Origin: SCGC-AAA076-P13 sp905478035
GTDB lineage: Bacteria > Pseudomonadota > Gammaproteobacteria > Magnimaribacterales > D2472
Direction: 5' to 3'
DNA: 64,000 bases
Assembly (NCBI GenBank): GCA_943846785.1
Contig: OX044367.1
Location: forward strand, 992,001 to 1,056,000
The position numbers and the translations under genes were made by a program. Numbering within the stretch: position 1 is the stretch's first letter; each line of letters begins with the position of its first letter. Of the stretch, positions 8,438-17,280 are shown piece by piece. A model generated the notes under the pieces. The model had not been told where the DNA came from and ran no database searches. It saw nothing but the letters and a program-made list of their open reading frames with translations.

Positions 8438-9407
8438 TTGATATTTTTAGCTGACTAAAAAAGTAATTAAGCACATAAGTTTCATTAATAGAGCTGACTG
8501 AATAAAAGTCAAATCTAAGACTATTTAGCTCATCAATAATATTAGAAATTTTTAATTTATTAAAATTAGCTTTATTAAATATTTGATATGATCCACTTAA
8601 ATCATCTCCTATCACCCTAGATTTTAATAAGATTTTTAAAAATTCAATTAAATAATTTATTTTTTGTATAAAATTTATATTTATATCATTTATGTCTTTT
8701 AATGTTTGAGTTTGATCTGATTTATTAAATAAAAAAGCCTCTATAAAAGTAACAAAATCTTTGTAAGAATTATGATTATCATTTTGTATGTCTTCTAGGA
8801 TATTGAATGGGGTTGCAAAGCTAGGAAAATCTATTGCAGTGTATTCAGTAATACCAATATCTGATAACCAATCATTAATTTGATTAGTTGTTAAATTTTT
8901 TATATTTAATAGCTGACATCTACTATAAATAGTTTGGTTAAGGGATCTTGGTCTATTTGTTGTCATAATAATGTAAGAGAAGGATGCTGGTTCCTCCAGT
9001 GATTTAAGTAATGCGTTTTGAGCTTCATTAGTCATAATGTCAGCATTGTGGATAAGAACTACCTTATTCTTTGCTAGAGAGGGAGTAAGATTTAAAAAAG
9101 ATATAACATCTCTAAACCCCTTCTCATCATCCCAATTCTTAGCGCCCTTTCTTCTGCTTATATCATTAACACCAAGCTTATCTTTATCCAGAACATAAAA
9201 ATCAGGATGCGACTCTGTTTTAATTAAATGTTTATGGTCATCTGAACTTCTTTGTGATTTGTTTAGAATAATGTATTCACATATTTTATTCGCAAGAATA
9301 TGTTTTCCAACTCCGCTTGGTCCATTTATTATGATTCCATGTGGTAGGTTATCAAAATTTATTGTTTTGAAAATATCATTTAACCATGTACATTTTTCTA
9401 AATTCAT
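8427..9407 (-). CDS. holB: DNA polymerase III delta' subunit
   Basis: Clamp-loader subunit of the replicative polymerase. A P-loop-like GPSGVGKH at residues 29-36, NALLKSLEEP, and the Ser-Arg-Cys motif in YSRCQLL mark an AAA+ clamp-loader protein. The zinc-binding cysteine cluster expected after the Walker A region is not evident: the segment ILNKSQRSSDDHKH has no Cys. Length 326 is normal for HolB. It follows tmk with a four-base ATGA overlap in the order mltG-tmk-holB, as in many gammaproteobacteria. Confidence 0.88.
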   Translation of the reverse strand: MNLEKCTWLNDIFKTINFDNLPHGIIINGPSGVGKHILANKICEYIILNKSQRSSDDHKHLIKTESHPDFYVLDKDKLGVNDISRRKGAKNWDDEKGFRDVISFLNLTPSLAKNKVVLIHNADIMTNEAQNALLKSLEEPASFSYIIMTTNRPRSLNQTIYSRCQLLNIKNLTTNQINDWLSDIGITEYTAIDFPSFATPFNILEDIQNDNHNSYKDFVTFIEAFLFNKSDQTQTLKDINDININFIQKINYLIEFLKILLKSRVIGDDLSGSYQIFNKANFNKLKISNIIDELNSLRFDFYSVSSINETYVLNYFFSQLKISIKQ

Positions 9408-10000
9408 AAAAGCTTACTTACTTCTTTAATAATTTCTTTATTAATATCTTCAATCGATCCCATGGCATCTATTACTTTGATTCTTTCTGGTTGAGACTTA
9501 GCTATTTCAAGATAACCTTGTCTTACATTCTCAAAAAACTCATCACCAGAAGATTCAATTCTATCTTTCACATCATCAATCTTTCTTTTAAAACCATTTT
9601 CAACACTGATATCTAAAAGGAAAGTTAAATCTGGTTGAGGGCAGTTTATAAAAGAAATCAAGTTATTGATAAAATCAACTGAGAGGCCTCTTCCAAAACC
9701 TTGATATGCAACAGAAGCATCATAAAATCTATCAAACAAAATAAAGTCTGTATTTGAAATCTTAACTTTTTCTGATATTAGCTGAGCTCTTGCAGCAAAC
9801 ATTAATAATAATTCTGATTCCTTAGAAAGATTTTCTTTTGAATCAAGAAGTATTGATCTAATATTTTCTCCAATAACAGTCGATCCAGGCTCTCTAAATA
9901 TAGATGCTGATAAACCCCTCGATTCAATATAATCTTTTAATAAATTAATTTGCGTAGATTTACCGACACCCTCAATACCTTCAAAAGTAATTATCTTCAT
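9404..10000 (-). CDS. tmk: Thymidylate kinase
   Basis: Phosphorylates dTMP to dTDP in the cytosol. The P-loop FEGIEGVGKST spans residues 6-16, with FREPGST and the DRFYDASVAYQG motif, and the lid region lies around KRKIDDVKDRIE. Length 198 is slightly short compared with 205-213. It overlaps mltG upstream and holB downstream by four bases each, so the three genes are translationally coupled. Assignment is secure from motifs and gene order. Confidence 0.95.
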   Translation of the reverse strand: MKIITFEGIEGVGKSTQINLLKDYIESRGLSASIFREPGSTVIGENIRSILLDSKENLSKESELLLMFAARAQLISEKVKISNTDFILFDRFYDASVAYQGFGRGLSVDFINNLISFINCPQPDLTFLLDISVENGFKRKIDDVKDRIESSGDEFFENVRQGYLEIAKSQPERIKVIDAMGSIEDINKEIIKEVSKLL

Positions 10001-10953
10001 TTATTTAAACCCAATTTTTCTATCATGTTCAGATGTTCTGTGTATGTTTTTGAAAAATGATGAGAGGTTGGAGAATCTGCAACAAAAAACAAATAATCTC
10101 CTGGGACACTTTTTATAGCTGCTTCAATTGATGAAATCGAAGACATTGCAATAGGTGTTGGAGGAAGTCCATTAATCATATACGTATTATATAAATTATT
10201 TTTATTTAGAATATCAGATTTTTTTATATCGCCATCAAATTTAGGCAATAAACCATAAATAATTGTCGGGTCAGCTTGAAGACGCATACCAAGTATTATT
10301 CTTTTTAAAAAAACTGATGCAATTAATTCCTTTTCTTCTATATTACCTGCCTCTTTTTCAATAATAGATGCAAGAATAATGGCTTCATTTATATTCTTTA
10401 ATGGATTTTCTTTAGGCTTCTCCTCCCATAATATATTTACAACGTCATAAAATCGATCATGACTTGCTTGGAGAATAGTGGAGGCCTCCATTGAGTCTTT
10501 GTAGAAGTATGTATCGGTATATAAAATTCCTTCTTTAAAAGGGAATTTGGAATTAACACAGTCTAGCTTTTTACAATTAACCTCTAAGAAACTTTCTCCA
10601 AGTAGATCATTGATTTCATAGATATTTGTTCCATCTTGAATTACTAATTTATGAGTAACAGTAGAGCCTTCATTAAAAATGATAAATATTTTTTTTAAAG
10701 TAATTCCATTAATTTCATATTGACCTATTTTAAAACTATCAAGATTATGAGTTTTAAGAAAGATTTTAAAAAAAAATTTATCGATTAGAGATTCTGGCTT
10801 TAATTTTTTTAAAATGCTGCCCATTGTATTGCCCTCTTTTATATAAAAGTAAGAGCTATCAAAATCGGGTTTATAATTTATAAATGCTACATATGGGCCA
10901 ATAAAAGATATTAATATTATTAAAATAAAATTAATGTAGTAGAAGATTTTCAT
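9997..10953 (-). CDS. mltG: Endolytic murein transglycosylase MltG
   Basis: Membrane-anchored lytic transglycosylase of the YceG family that cleaves nascent glycan strands. One N-terminal membrane helix covers about residues 4-24, a LysM-like region follows, and the catalytic Glu is in the ASIIEKEAG motif, followed by ADPTIIYG and NTYMINGLPPTPI. Length 318 is typical. It is the first gene of the mltG-tmk-holB unit. A TATAAG hexamer at 10959-10964 ends five bases before the ATG, consistent with a leaderless start just downstream of the acpP terminator. Confidence 0.93.
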   Translation of the reverse strand: MKIFYYINFILIILISFIGPYVAFINYKPDFDSSYFYIKEGNTMGSILKKLKPESLIDKFFFKIFLKTHNLDSFKIGQYEINGITLKKIFIIFNEGSTVTHKLVIQDGTNIYEINDLLGESFLEVNCKKLDCVNSKFPFKEGILYTDTYFYKDSMEASTILQASHDRFYDVVNILWEEKPKENPLKNINEAIILASIIEKEAGNIEEKELIASVFLKRIILGMRLQADPTIIYGLLPKFDGDIKKSDILNKNNLYNTYMINGLPPTPIAMSSISSIEAAIKSVPGDYLFFVADSPTSHHFSKTYTEHLNMIEKLGLNK

Positions 10954-10975
10954 TGATACTTATAGTCTCATAAAT

Positions 10976-11007
10976 AAAAAAAGGATTCTATTTAAGAATC
11001 CTTTTTA
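10976..11007 (-). terminator. Rho-independent terminator after acpP
   Basis: A nine-base-pair stem (AAGGATTCT at 10981-10989, AGAATCCTT at 10995-11003) with a five-base loop, extended by A/T pairs. On the minus strand the stem runs into a T-rich tract, which would end acpP transcripts before mltG. It is nearly symmetric and could also act on the plus strand. Confidence 0.85.
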
Positions 11008-11009
11008 AA

Positions 11010-11030
11010 ATCATTTCAAGTAGAAATGAT
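11010..11030. repeat. Short inverted repeat downstream of acpP
   Basis: ATCATTTC (11010-11017) pairs with GAAATGAT (11023-11030) around a five-base loop. It sits between the acpP stop and the terminator hairpin. It may be part of the 3' end structure of the acpP transcript; no T-tract follows on the minus strand. Confidence 0.4.
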
Positions 11031-11053
11031 AGATAGTTTTTAACTAATCTTAT

Positions 11054-11284
11054 TTAAGAGTGCGAATTTATATAATCAACTGCTTCATTGACAGTTGATA
11101 TCTTTTCAGCATCCTCATCTGCAATTTCAAGATCAAATTCCTCTTCTAATGCCATAACCAATTCAACAGTATCTAAAGAATCAGCACCAAGATCATCAAC
11201 AAATGATGAATCGCTTTGTATTTCATCAATAGATGAACCGAGTTGGTCACTTACAATTTTTTTTACTTTATCTTCAACGCTCAT
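11054..11284 (-). CDS. acpP: Acyl carrier protein
   Basis: Carries growing fatty acyl chains on phosphopantetheine attached to Ser36 in the GADSLDTVEL motif. It is a small, very acidic protein of 76 residues, exactly the usual size. I choose the ATG at 11284 because GGGAG lies just upstream and the protein then begins MSVEDKV like its relatives; the frame is open further up but adds an unrelated Cys-rich extension. It is the last gene of rpmF-fabD-fabG-acpP and is followed by a terminator. The fabF gene that normally follows is absent. Confidence 0.95.
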   Translation of the reverse strand: MSVEDKVKKIVSDQLGSSIDEIQSDSSFVDDLGADSLDTVELVMALEEEFDLEIADEDAEKISTVNEAVDYINSHS

Positions 11285-11344
11285 AATTTCTCCCAATTGA
11301 AAAGGATTGCATTTTACATCTAATCTGCAAAAGATGCACATTTA

Positions 11345-12061
11345 TTAGTACATAAATAATCCACCATCAACCGATATAGTTTGCCCAGTAATGTACCTAG
11401 CACCATCACTAGCCAAAAAGGCAACTAAATCAGCTACATCTGATGGGTTTCCAAGTCTATTTAAAGGAATACTCTCTATAATTTTATCTTTTGAATCGTT
11501 ATCTAAAAAAGATGTCATGTCAGTCTCTATAAATCCAGGTGCGACTGAATTAACTGTTATGCCTCTAGAACCAACTTCTTTTGCTAATGATTTGGTAAAT
11601 CCGCTCAGTCCAGCTTTTGCTGAAGAATAATTTACTTGTCCTGGATTACCCATTAAGCCTGAAACAGAAGAAATATTAATAATCCTACCATCCCTATTTT
11701 TAATCATATTTTTAATAAAAGCTTTAGTAAGATTAAATGTGCCAGTTAGATTTGTTGATAAGACATTATCCCAGTCTTCATCTTTCATTCTTAAAAAAAT
11801 TTGATCTGATGTTATACCTGCATTATTAATTAAAACATCTGGTAACAAATTTTGTTCTTTTAAGGAAATGGCTGCAGCTTTTATAGATTCTCTGCAAGTT
11901 ATATCAAGTTTTAAAGGAATTAGATTCTCTAAAGTTGAATCAAATTTAAATTCATTTCTTGCTGTACCGATTACCTTGAATCCAATATTTGCTAGATGAA
12001 TCGCTATGGATAATCCTATTCCCCTTGAGGCACCAGAAATTAATACAATTTTATTGTTCAT
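11345..12061 (-). CDS. fabG: 3-oxoacyl-ACP reductase FabG
   Basis: NADPH-dependent beta-ketoacyl-ACP reductase of fatty-acid elongation. SGASRGIG binds the cofactor, NNAG is present, and the Ser-Tyr-Lys triad lies in INISSVSG and NYSSAKAG. FIETDM and TGQTISVDGG are typical of FabG. I choose the ATG at 12061 (MNNKIVLIS) rather than the TTG at 12073; the upstream GAGG is too close to the TTG and rather far from the ATG, so the start is not certain. It overlaps the fabD end by about 11 bases, and its place between fabD and acpP confirms the role. Confidence 0.93.
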   Translation of the reverse strand: MNNKIVLISGASRGIGLSIAIHLANIGFKVIGTARNEFKFDSTLENLIPLKLDITCRESIKAAAISLKEQNLLPDVLINNAGITSDQIFLRMKDEDWDNVLSTNLTGTFNLTKAFIKNMIKNRDGRIINISSVSGLMGNPGQVNYSSAKAGLSGFTKSLAKEVGSRGITVNSVAPGFIETDMTSFLDNDSKDKIIESIPLNRLGNPSDVADLVAFLASDGARYITGQTISVDGGLFMY

Positions 12062-12971
12062 AAATATTATCAAAGTCCTCTTTAAAGGTTTTTGAAGACA
12101 TGTTCAAAATATTGTCGATGCCATTAGTTTTAGCTAAGCCTGTCAAAACTTTTCCGGGTCCACATTCAATAACAATGCCATTATGTAATTTAACTTTTTC
12201 CATAGTCTTAAGCCATTGTACTGGATGGGTTAATTGATTAGTTAGCAGATTTATAATATCAGAATTAGATTCTGAGGCATTGATATTATGTAGGATTGGA
12301 GTAGATGGTATTCTAAAATTAATTTCTTCTAATTCCTTTGACAATAACATTGAAGCCTTTTTCATCAAATCACAATGAGAAGCAACACTTACCTTTAATT
12401 GAATTGCTCTTTTAGCCCCTCTAGTCTTACATTCCTCTGCAACAGCTTGGGTTGCTTCATGATTACCAGCTATAACTACTTGATTATGAGAGTTAATATT
12501 TGCCGAGGAGACTGATTGATTTAGTTTTGAACTGATATCGGTACAAATAGTATCTATAGTATTTAAATCTAGATTAAGAATTGCATACATTGAACCAGAG
12601 TCGCACTTCTCCATGAAGAGACCTCTATTGTGGACAAGTTTAAGAGCTTCTTTAAAATCTATTGAATTGGACGCAACAAGAGCAGAGTACTCTCCTAACG
12701 AATGACCAGCTAATAAATCAGGCTTCAGACCTGTGCTAGATAAAAAATTTTTATAATATAAATAAGAACACGCCAGGATTGCAGGTTGTGTATATGACGT
12801 TAAGTTCAGCATCTCTTCAGGACCATTTTCAACAAGATCGACTAAGTCAAATGATAAAACTTCATTTGATATTGTAGAAATGAGATTTTTATCATCATTA
12901 TTGAATGATGATAGCATTCCCAAAGATTGGGAGCCTTGACCAGGGAAAAGTAAACTTATATGCCTAGGCAT
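12051..12971 (-). CDS. fabD: Malonyl-CoA:ACP transacylase FabD
   Basis: Transfers malonyl groups from CoA to acyl carrier protein. The FPGQGSQ motif near residue 9 and the nucleophile Ser91 in GHSLGEYSALVA are diagnostic, and the catalytic His falls in SVASHCDLM near residue 198. Length 306 is normal. It directly follows rpmF; the plsX and fabH genes that usually lie between rpmF and fabD are missing here. It is co-transcribed with fabG and acpP. Confidence 0.95.
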   Translation of the reverse strand: MPRHISLLFPGQGSQSLGMLSSFNNDDKNLISTISNEVLSFDLVDLVENGPEEMLNLTSYTQPAILACSYLYYKNFLSSTGLKPDLLAGHSLGEYSALVASNSIDFKEALKLVHNRGLFMEKCDSGSMYAILNLDLNTIDTICTDISSKLNQSVSSANINSHNQVVIAGNHEATQAVAEECKTRGAKRAIQLKVSVASHCDLMKKASMLLSKELEEINFRIPSTPILHNINASESNSDIINLLTNQLTHPVQWLKTMEKVKLHNGIVIECGPGKVLTGLAKTNGIDNILNMSSKTFKEDFDNIYEQ

Positions 12972-12974
12972 AAA

Positions 12975-13181
12975 TTAAGCAGAAGTTTCTTCTGCTTCTT
13001 TTTCTACTTTTCTTAAATCTTTAACAAGTCTTCCTTTGTAAAAACCATCTTTAGTCATTTGATGTCTAGCATGCTTTTCACCTGATACAGGATCTATAGA
13101 TAATGTAGATGCTGTAAGTGAATCATGTGAACGTCTTTGACCTCTTCTAGATCTTGTTACTTTACTTTTTTGAACTGCCAT
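12975..13181 (-). CDS. rpmF: 50S ribosomal protein L32
   Basis: A small basic large-subunit protein. The N-terminal MAVQKSKVTRSRRGQRRSHD is the L32 signature, followed by HARHQMTKDGFYKGR. The C-terminus is extended by an acidic KVEKEAEETSA tail, giving 68 residues compared with about 57-60. It opens the fab operon, as in many bacteria, with AAGGG just upstream of the ATG. The zinc-binding cysteines of some L32 forms are not present, as in the gammaproteobacterial type. Confidence 0.93.
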   Translation of the reverse strand: MAVQKSKVTRSRRGQRRSHDSLTASTLSIDPVSGEKHARHQMTKDGFYKGRLVKDLRKVEKEAEETSA

Positions 13182-13239
13182 ACTAACCCTTTAAAAAAAA
13201 CGTATCCTAACAAATATATACTATTATTGGTAGATTTTT

Positions 13240-14157
13240 TTATTCTAATAAATCAATAATATTTTTAAATGATTCATCGATATCAGCTTTAACTTTAATT
13301 AAGTTATTGTTCTGGTCTATGAATTCTATCTGTGATGCATGAAGTGTCATTCTTTTTGTTTTATTGAATGGTTTGCTTTTATTAAAAGCCCTATCACCAT
13401 ATTTATCATCATTTAATATAGGATGACCAATATGATTAGCCTGAACTCGGATTTGGTGAGTTCTTCCAGTAGCTATATTAACGCTAACTAAAGATGATTT
13501 ATTTAAGGTCTTTATTGGCATAAAGGTAGATACTGCCTTCTTACCATCATCTGAAATCAGGGACTTTTGCTTATTTTCTTTACTTGATGTTTCAATAAAT
13601 AACTCAACTTTGGTTTTTTTCTTTAAATGGCCCTTTAAAAGAGCTAGATATGTTTTGTTAACTCTTTTTAAAACAAGCTGTTCATTAAAGTGTCTATTAG
13701 ATTTTTTGTTTTTTGATATTACTAGGCATCCTGATGTTTCCTTATCAATTCTATGGCAAAGATCAATTGAATCATCCATAAAAGATCTTAAGATCGATAT
13801 CACACCATTTGGACTATTGGTGCCACCATGAACAGGTAAACCATATGGTTTATTTAGTATTAAATAGTTTTCGTCTTCATGAATAATATTATTTTTAATA
13901 AGGTTTAAAAGACTTTCAGAAAAGATTTGTTTCTTTTCTGTAGTTGAATCATTTACTAAGTAAGGTGGGATTCTTATTATATCGTTTGTATTAATTTTGG
14001 TATGCGGCTTAACTCTACCAGAGTTAATTCTTACTTCACCTTTACGAATAATGCTATAAATTTTAGATTTAGGTACATCCTTGTAAATAGATAAAAGAAA
14101 ATTATCTAATCTTCTACCATGGTTATCATCATTAACTTGTATTTTTTTGACAGGCAT
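13240..14157 (-). CDS. rluC: 23S rRNA pseudouridine synthase RluC
   Basis: RluA-family enzyme making pseudouridine in 23S rRNA. An S4 RNA-binding domain covers about residues 14-70 (RRLDNFLLSIYKDVPKSKIY) and the catalytic domain about 85-290. The active-site Asp is in HRIDKETSG and the RTHQIRVQ motif follows. The S4 domain and 305-residue length favour RluC over RluA; RluD cannot be excluded from sequence alone. It is divergent from rne, an arrangement shared with enterobacteria, which supports RluC. Confidence 0.9.
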   Translation of the reverse strand: MPVKKIQVNDDNHGRRLDNFLLSIYKDVPKSKIYSIIRKGEVRINSGRVKPHTKINTNDIIRIPPYLVNDSTTEKKQIFSESLLNLIKNNIIHEDENYLILNKPYGLPVHGGTNSPNGVISILRSFMDDSIDLCHRIDKETSGCLVISKNKKSNRHFNEQLVLKRVNKTYLALLKGHLKKKTKVELFIETSSKENKQKSLISDDGKKAVSTFMPIKTLNKSSLVSVNIATGRTHQIRVQANHIGHPILNDDKYGDRAFNKSKPFNKTKRMTLHASQIEFIDQNNNLIKVKADIDESFKNIIDLLE

Positions 14158-14350
14158 GTGACAAATCTATAGGATATAACCTTAAATAACTAGATAAACT
14201 AGTTAAATATTAAAGAAAGATAAATACAACAGTTTAATTACAACTCTAAAAAAGAGTTAATCACTCAAGCAATTTAAAGTAAGACTTGATGATAGAAGCT
14301 TTAAAATAAGCACACTGCTGACTTATCTTCCTATATTTAGGGAGAATACA
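14158..14350 (+). promoter_or_regulatory. rne upstream region / probable long 5' leader
   Basis: A 193-base gap between rluC and rne, unusually long for this compact window. It contains a small hairpin (ACTCT at 14243-14247 with AGAGT at 14253-14257) and a GGGAG ribosome site just before the ATG. In E. coli the rne leader mediates feedback by RNase E; a similar role here is inference. Confidence 0.45.
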
Positions 14351-16456
14351 ATGAAAAGAATTTTAATAAACTCATCCTATGGTGATGAGCTTCGCGTTGC
14401 TTTAGTAGATGGAGCTAAATTATACGACTTTGATACAGAATCACCTGACAAGGTTCTTCTTAAAGGAAGTATATTTAAAGCGACTGTTTCAAGAGTAGAA
14501 TCTAGCCTTGATGCTGCTTTTGTTAATTTTGGATCTGAAAGGCATGGCTTTCTGCCATTAAAAGATTTATCAAATGATTTTTTTAAGAAAAATTCAGATG
14601 GTAAAAAAGAATGCACACTTAAAGAAGGCCAAGAAATAATTGTCCAAGTAACAAAAGAGGAAAGAGGAACTAAGGGAGCTGCCCTTACAACTCAAATAGG
14701 TTTAGCTGGAAGATTTATTGTACTTATTCCTAACTCATCAAGATCTGGTGGAATCTCTCGAAGAATAAGTGGAGAAGAAAGAGATCAAATAAAACAAGCA
14801 TTAGATTCCATTAATATTCCAGATAACATGAGTGCTATTGTAAGAACCAATGGGCTTGGAAGAACTGCTGAGGAACTGAGCTTAGATTTAGCATATCTTT
14901 TGGCATTATGGGAAGAAATAAATAAAACAATTCCAGAAGCGCCCTCACCTGCATTAATTTATAGAGATGATAAATTGATAGTAAGAGTTGTAAAAGATTA
15001 TTTTAAAGATGATATAGAAGAAATCTTGATTGATGATAAGGATACATTTATAGAAGCTAAAGAATTTATTGAATCAGTTATTCCTGATCATGCAGATAAG
15101 GTTAAATTATATGATGAAGAGATTCCTTTATTTAATCGATATCAGATCGAATCACAAATAGAATTAGCTTTTCAGAGAGAAATTTCATTAACTTCAGGTG
15201 GTTCAATTGTTATTGATCCAACTGAGGCAATGACAGCTGTGGATGTTAATTCAGCACGATCAACTAAAGGAAAAGATATTGAAGATACTGCATATAAAAC
15301 TAATCTTGAAGCTGCAAGAGAAGTTGCTAGACAACTAAGACTTAGAGATGTTGGTGGTTTGGTTGTTATAGATTTTATAGATATGCTTGATACAGCACAT
15401 CAAGAAAAAGTTGAGTCGGCATTTAGAAAGGCAGTTTACTCAGATAGAGCCAGAGTGCAAATATCTGGAATATCTAAATTTGGTTTGTTAGAAGTATCGA
15501 GACAAAGACTTAGACCTTCGCTTAATGAGTCATATGATATTGAGCATGTATTGGTAAGGGGCCCGAGATCGCTTGGGTTGTCAATTCTAAGAATAATTGG
15601 AGAAGATTCAGCAAAAGATAATACTGGGGAAATACAGGTTTATGTGCCTTCTGATGTAGCTAGTTATCTTCTTAATGAGAAAAGACAAGATATAATAAAT
15701 ATCGAGAAATCAAACAACATAAGAGTATTAGTTATTGCTGATCCTTATAAAGCTAGACCCTACTATAAAGTAGTAAGAATAAAAGCAACTGATATTAAAA
15801 ATATTGATTCTTATAAATTAACGCCAAATAGTCCTGAGCCAAACACGGATTGGAGAGATGATAAAAATCAATCTAAAGGCATGAAGCCATTAGTTGATGG
15901 AATTAAACCTCCAAAGATGCCAAAAAAGAAAAAAGATGGACTAGTTGGATGGATTAAAAGTATTGCTGGAATAGATAAAGAAGAAAAACCAAAAAAGAAA
16001 ACAACTAGGTCTAATAATCAAAATAGAAATAGAAAACCAAAACAAAATTCAAAGGCTAAAACAAATAAAGGAGCGGCTTCAAAAAATAATAACCAAAGAA
16101 TAAGTCCAAATCAAAAATCTAATTCTAATAAAAAGGCAAATCCTAACCAGAAGAATAATCCTAATCAAAAAAATACCAAAAGTGAAAGTGTTAAAAGTTC
16201 TAATACAAAAAATGCAAACACGAAAAATGCTTCAGTTAAAAAAGGTGATGAAAAAAATACCAAACAAAATAATTCCTCAAATAAAGTTTCTCCGAAGAAA
16301 CCAGTAAATGAGAAACCAAAGGTTGATAAAAAAGCTATTCAAGAGCCCAAAAAACAGGTTAAAAAAGAACCTGCAATTAGAGAGATTATTAAAAAACCCA
16401 AAGAAAAGTTAAAAATACCAACTAGGGCTTCGAATGACCCGCGATATAAGAATTAA
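14351..16456 (+). CDS. rne: Ribonuclease E
   Basis: Endoribonuclease that starts mRNA decay and matures rRNA and tRNA. It begins MKRILINSSYGDELRVALVDG; the S1 domain is near residues 38-120. Catalytic acids are Asp298 (TAVDVNSA) and Asp341 (VVIDFIDM). After RQRLRPSL, where RNase E normally has the CPxC zinc-link that joins protomers, there is only EHVLVRGPRSLG (about 398-409) with no Cys. The last 180 residues are a low-complexity Asn/Lys/Gln tail including NPNQKN repeats, taking the place of the degradosome scaffold. It has 701 residues, shorter than enterobacterial RNase E. The 3' end overlaps nudC by 35 bases. Confidence 0.94.
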   Translation: MKRILINSSYGDELRVALVDGAKLYDFDTESPDKVLLKGSIFKATVSRVESSLDAAFVNFGSERHGFLPLKDLSNDFFKKNSDGKKECTLKEGQEIIVQVTKEERGTKGAALTTQIGLAGRFIVLIPNSSRSGGISRRISGEERDQIKQALDSINIPDNMSAIVRTNGLGRTAEELSLDLAYLLALWEEINKTIPEAPSPALIYRDDKLIVRVVKDYFKDDIEEILIDDKDTFIEAKEFIESVIPDHADKVKLYDEEIPLFNRYQIESQIELAFQREISLTSGGSIVIDPTEAMTAVDVNSARSTKGKDIEDTAYKTNLEAAREVARQLRLRDVGGLVVIDFIDMLDTAHQEKVESAFRKAVYSDRARVQISGISKFGLLEVSRQRLRPSLNESYDIEHVLVRGPRSLGLSILRIIGEDSAKDNTGEIQVYVPSDVASYLLNEKRQDIINIEKSNNIRVLVIADPYKARPYYKVVRIKATDIKNIDSYKLTPNSPEPNTDWRDDKNQSKGMKPLVDGIKPPKMPKKKKDGLVGWIKSIAGIDKEEKPKKKTTRSNNQNRNRKPKQNSKAKTNKGAASKNNNQRISPNQKSNSNKKANPNQKNNPNQKNTKSESVKSSNTKNANTKNASVKKGDEKNTKQNNSSNKVSPKKPVNEKPKVDKKAIQEPKKQVKKEPAIREIIKKPKEKLKIPTRASNDPRYKN

Positions 16457-17243
16457 TTAATCTTCCAGAAAGTGTAGAATTTGGCGGAGTGTTGGGCATG
16501 TTGTCTAAATCGAACCATTTGGCATCGATTATCTCTACTCCATCTACATTGATTTCTCCAGATTTATACTCACAAATATAGCCTATCATTAGCTGACTAG
16601 GAAAAGGCCAAGACTGACTTCCAAAATACTTTATATTTTTAACTTTCAATCCTACTTCTTCTTCAACTTCTCTTTCAAGAGTCTGTTCAGCTGTTTCAGA
16701 TGTTTCAATAAAACCTGCTAGGACGCTATACAAGCCCTCAGGAAACATTGCATTTCTTGCGAGTAGGATTTTATTATCTTTTTTTATCAAACAAAGAACA
16801 CATGGTGAAATAGTTGGATAGGTCATAACATTGTTGCATGAACAAAATAATGCACCCTCTTTATTATCATGTTTTTTAAGAGCGCCACAATAACCGCAAT
16901 GAGTATTACTTCGTAACCAATGTAATAATTGATTGGCTCGTCCGACAAGATTTAAATCAGCTTCGTTCAACATTGACATCATATGACGCAAATCATATTC
17001 AACAAGAGACTGGTAACCTTGTTCATTTAATTGAAAATTAGAATTAGTAACATCTACAGCATAAATATTTGAATTATCAGTAATCGCTATACCAATTTTT
17101 ATGGAGTTAACTTCATAACTCAAAAAAGATTCTTGAAGCATAAAAGTTTTTTCGTCTAGATCATAAATAACCTTGCCATCTCTATATATAATAAATATAT
17201 TATTTTTATTAGGCTTAAACTCAAAAAATCTTTTAAAATGCAT
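16422..17243 (-). CDS. nudC: NADH pyrophosphatase / NAD-RNA decapping enzyme NudC
   Basis: Nudix hydrolase splitting NAD(H) and removing NAD caps from RNA. A zinc ribbon has Cys116 and Cys119 (CGYC) with Cys134 and Cys136. The Nudix box begins at Gly177 (GFIETSETAEQ) and ends REVEEEVGL; it is followed by SQSWPFPSQLM, the SQPWPFPxS motif specific to the NudC subgroup. Length 273 is usual. The C-terminus is antisense to the last 35 bases of rne, a notable overlap of two RNA-decay genes. Confidence 0.93.
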   Translation of the reverse strand: MHFKRFFEFKPNKNNIFIIYRDGKVIYDLDEKTFMLQESFLSYEVNSIKIGIAITDNSNIYAVDVTNSNFQLNEQGYQSLVEYDLRHMMSMLNEADLNLVGRANQLLHWLRSNTHCGYCGALKKHDNKEGALFCSCNNVMTYPTISPCVLCLIKKDNKILLARNAMFPEGLYSVLAGFIETSETAEQTLEREVEEEVGLKVKNIKYFGSQSWPFPSQLMIGYICEYKSGEINVDGVEIIDAKWFDLDNMPNTPPNSTLSGRLINSYIAGHSKP

Positions 17244-17280
17244 ATAACTAACTATTAAAATTATTTAACTACCAATACCT

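Noticed and set aside
16000..16300. NPNQKN-type repeats in rne as a DNA repeat element
   Set aside because: They are in frame low-complexity coding sequence for the disordered tail, with no exact long DNA repeat.
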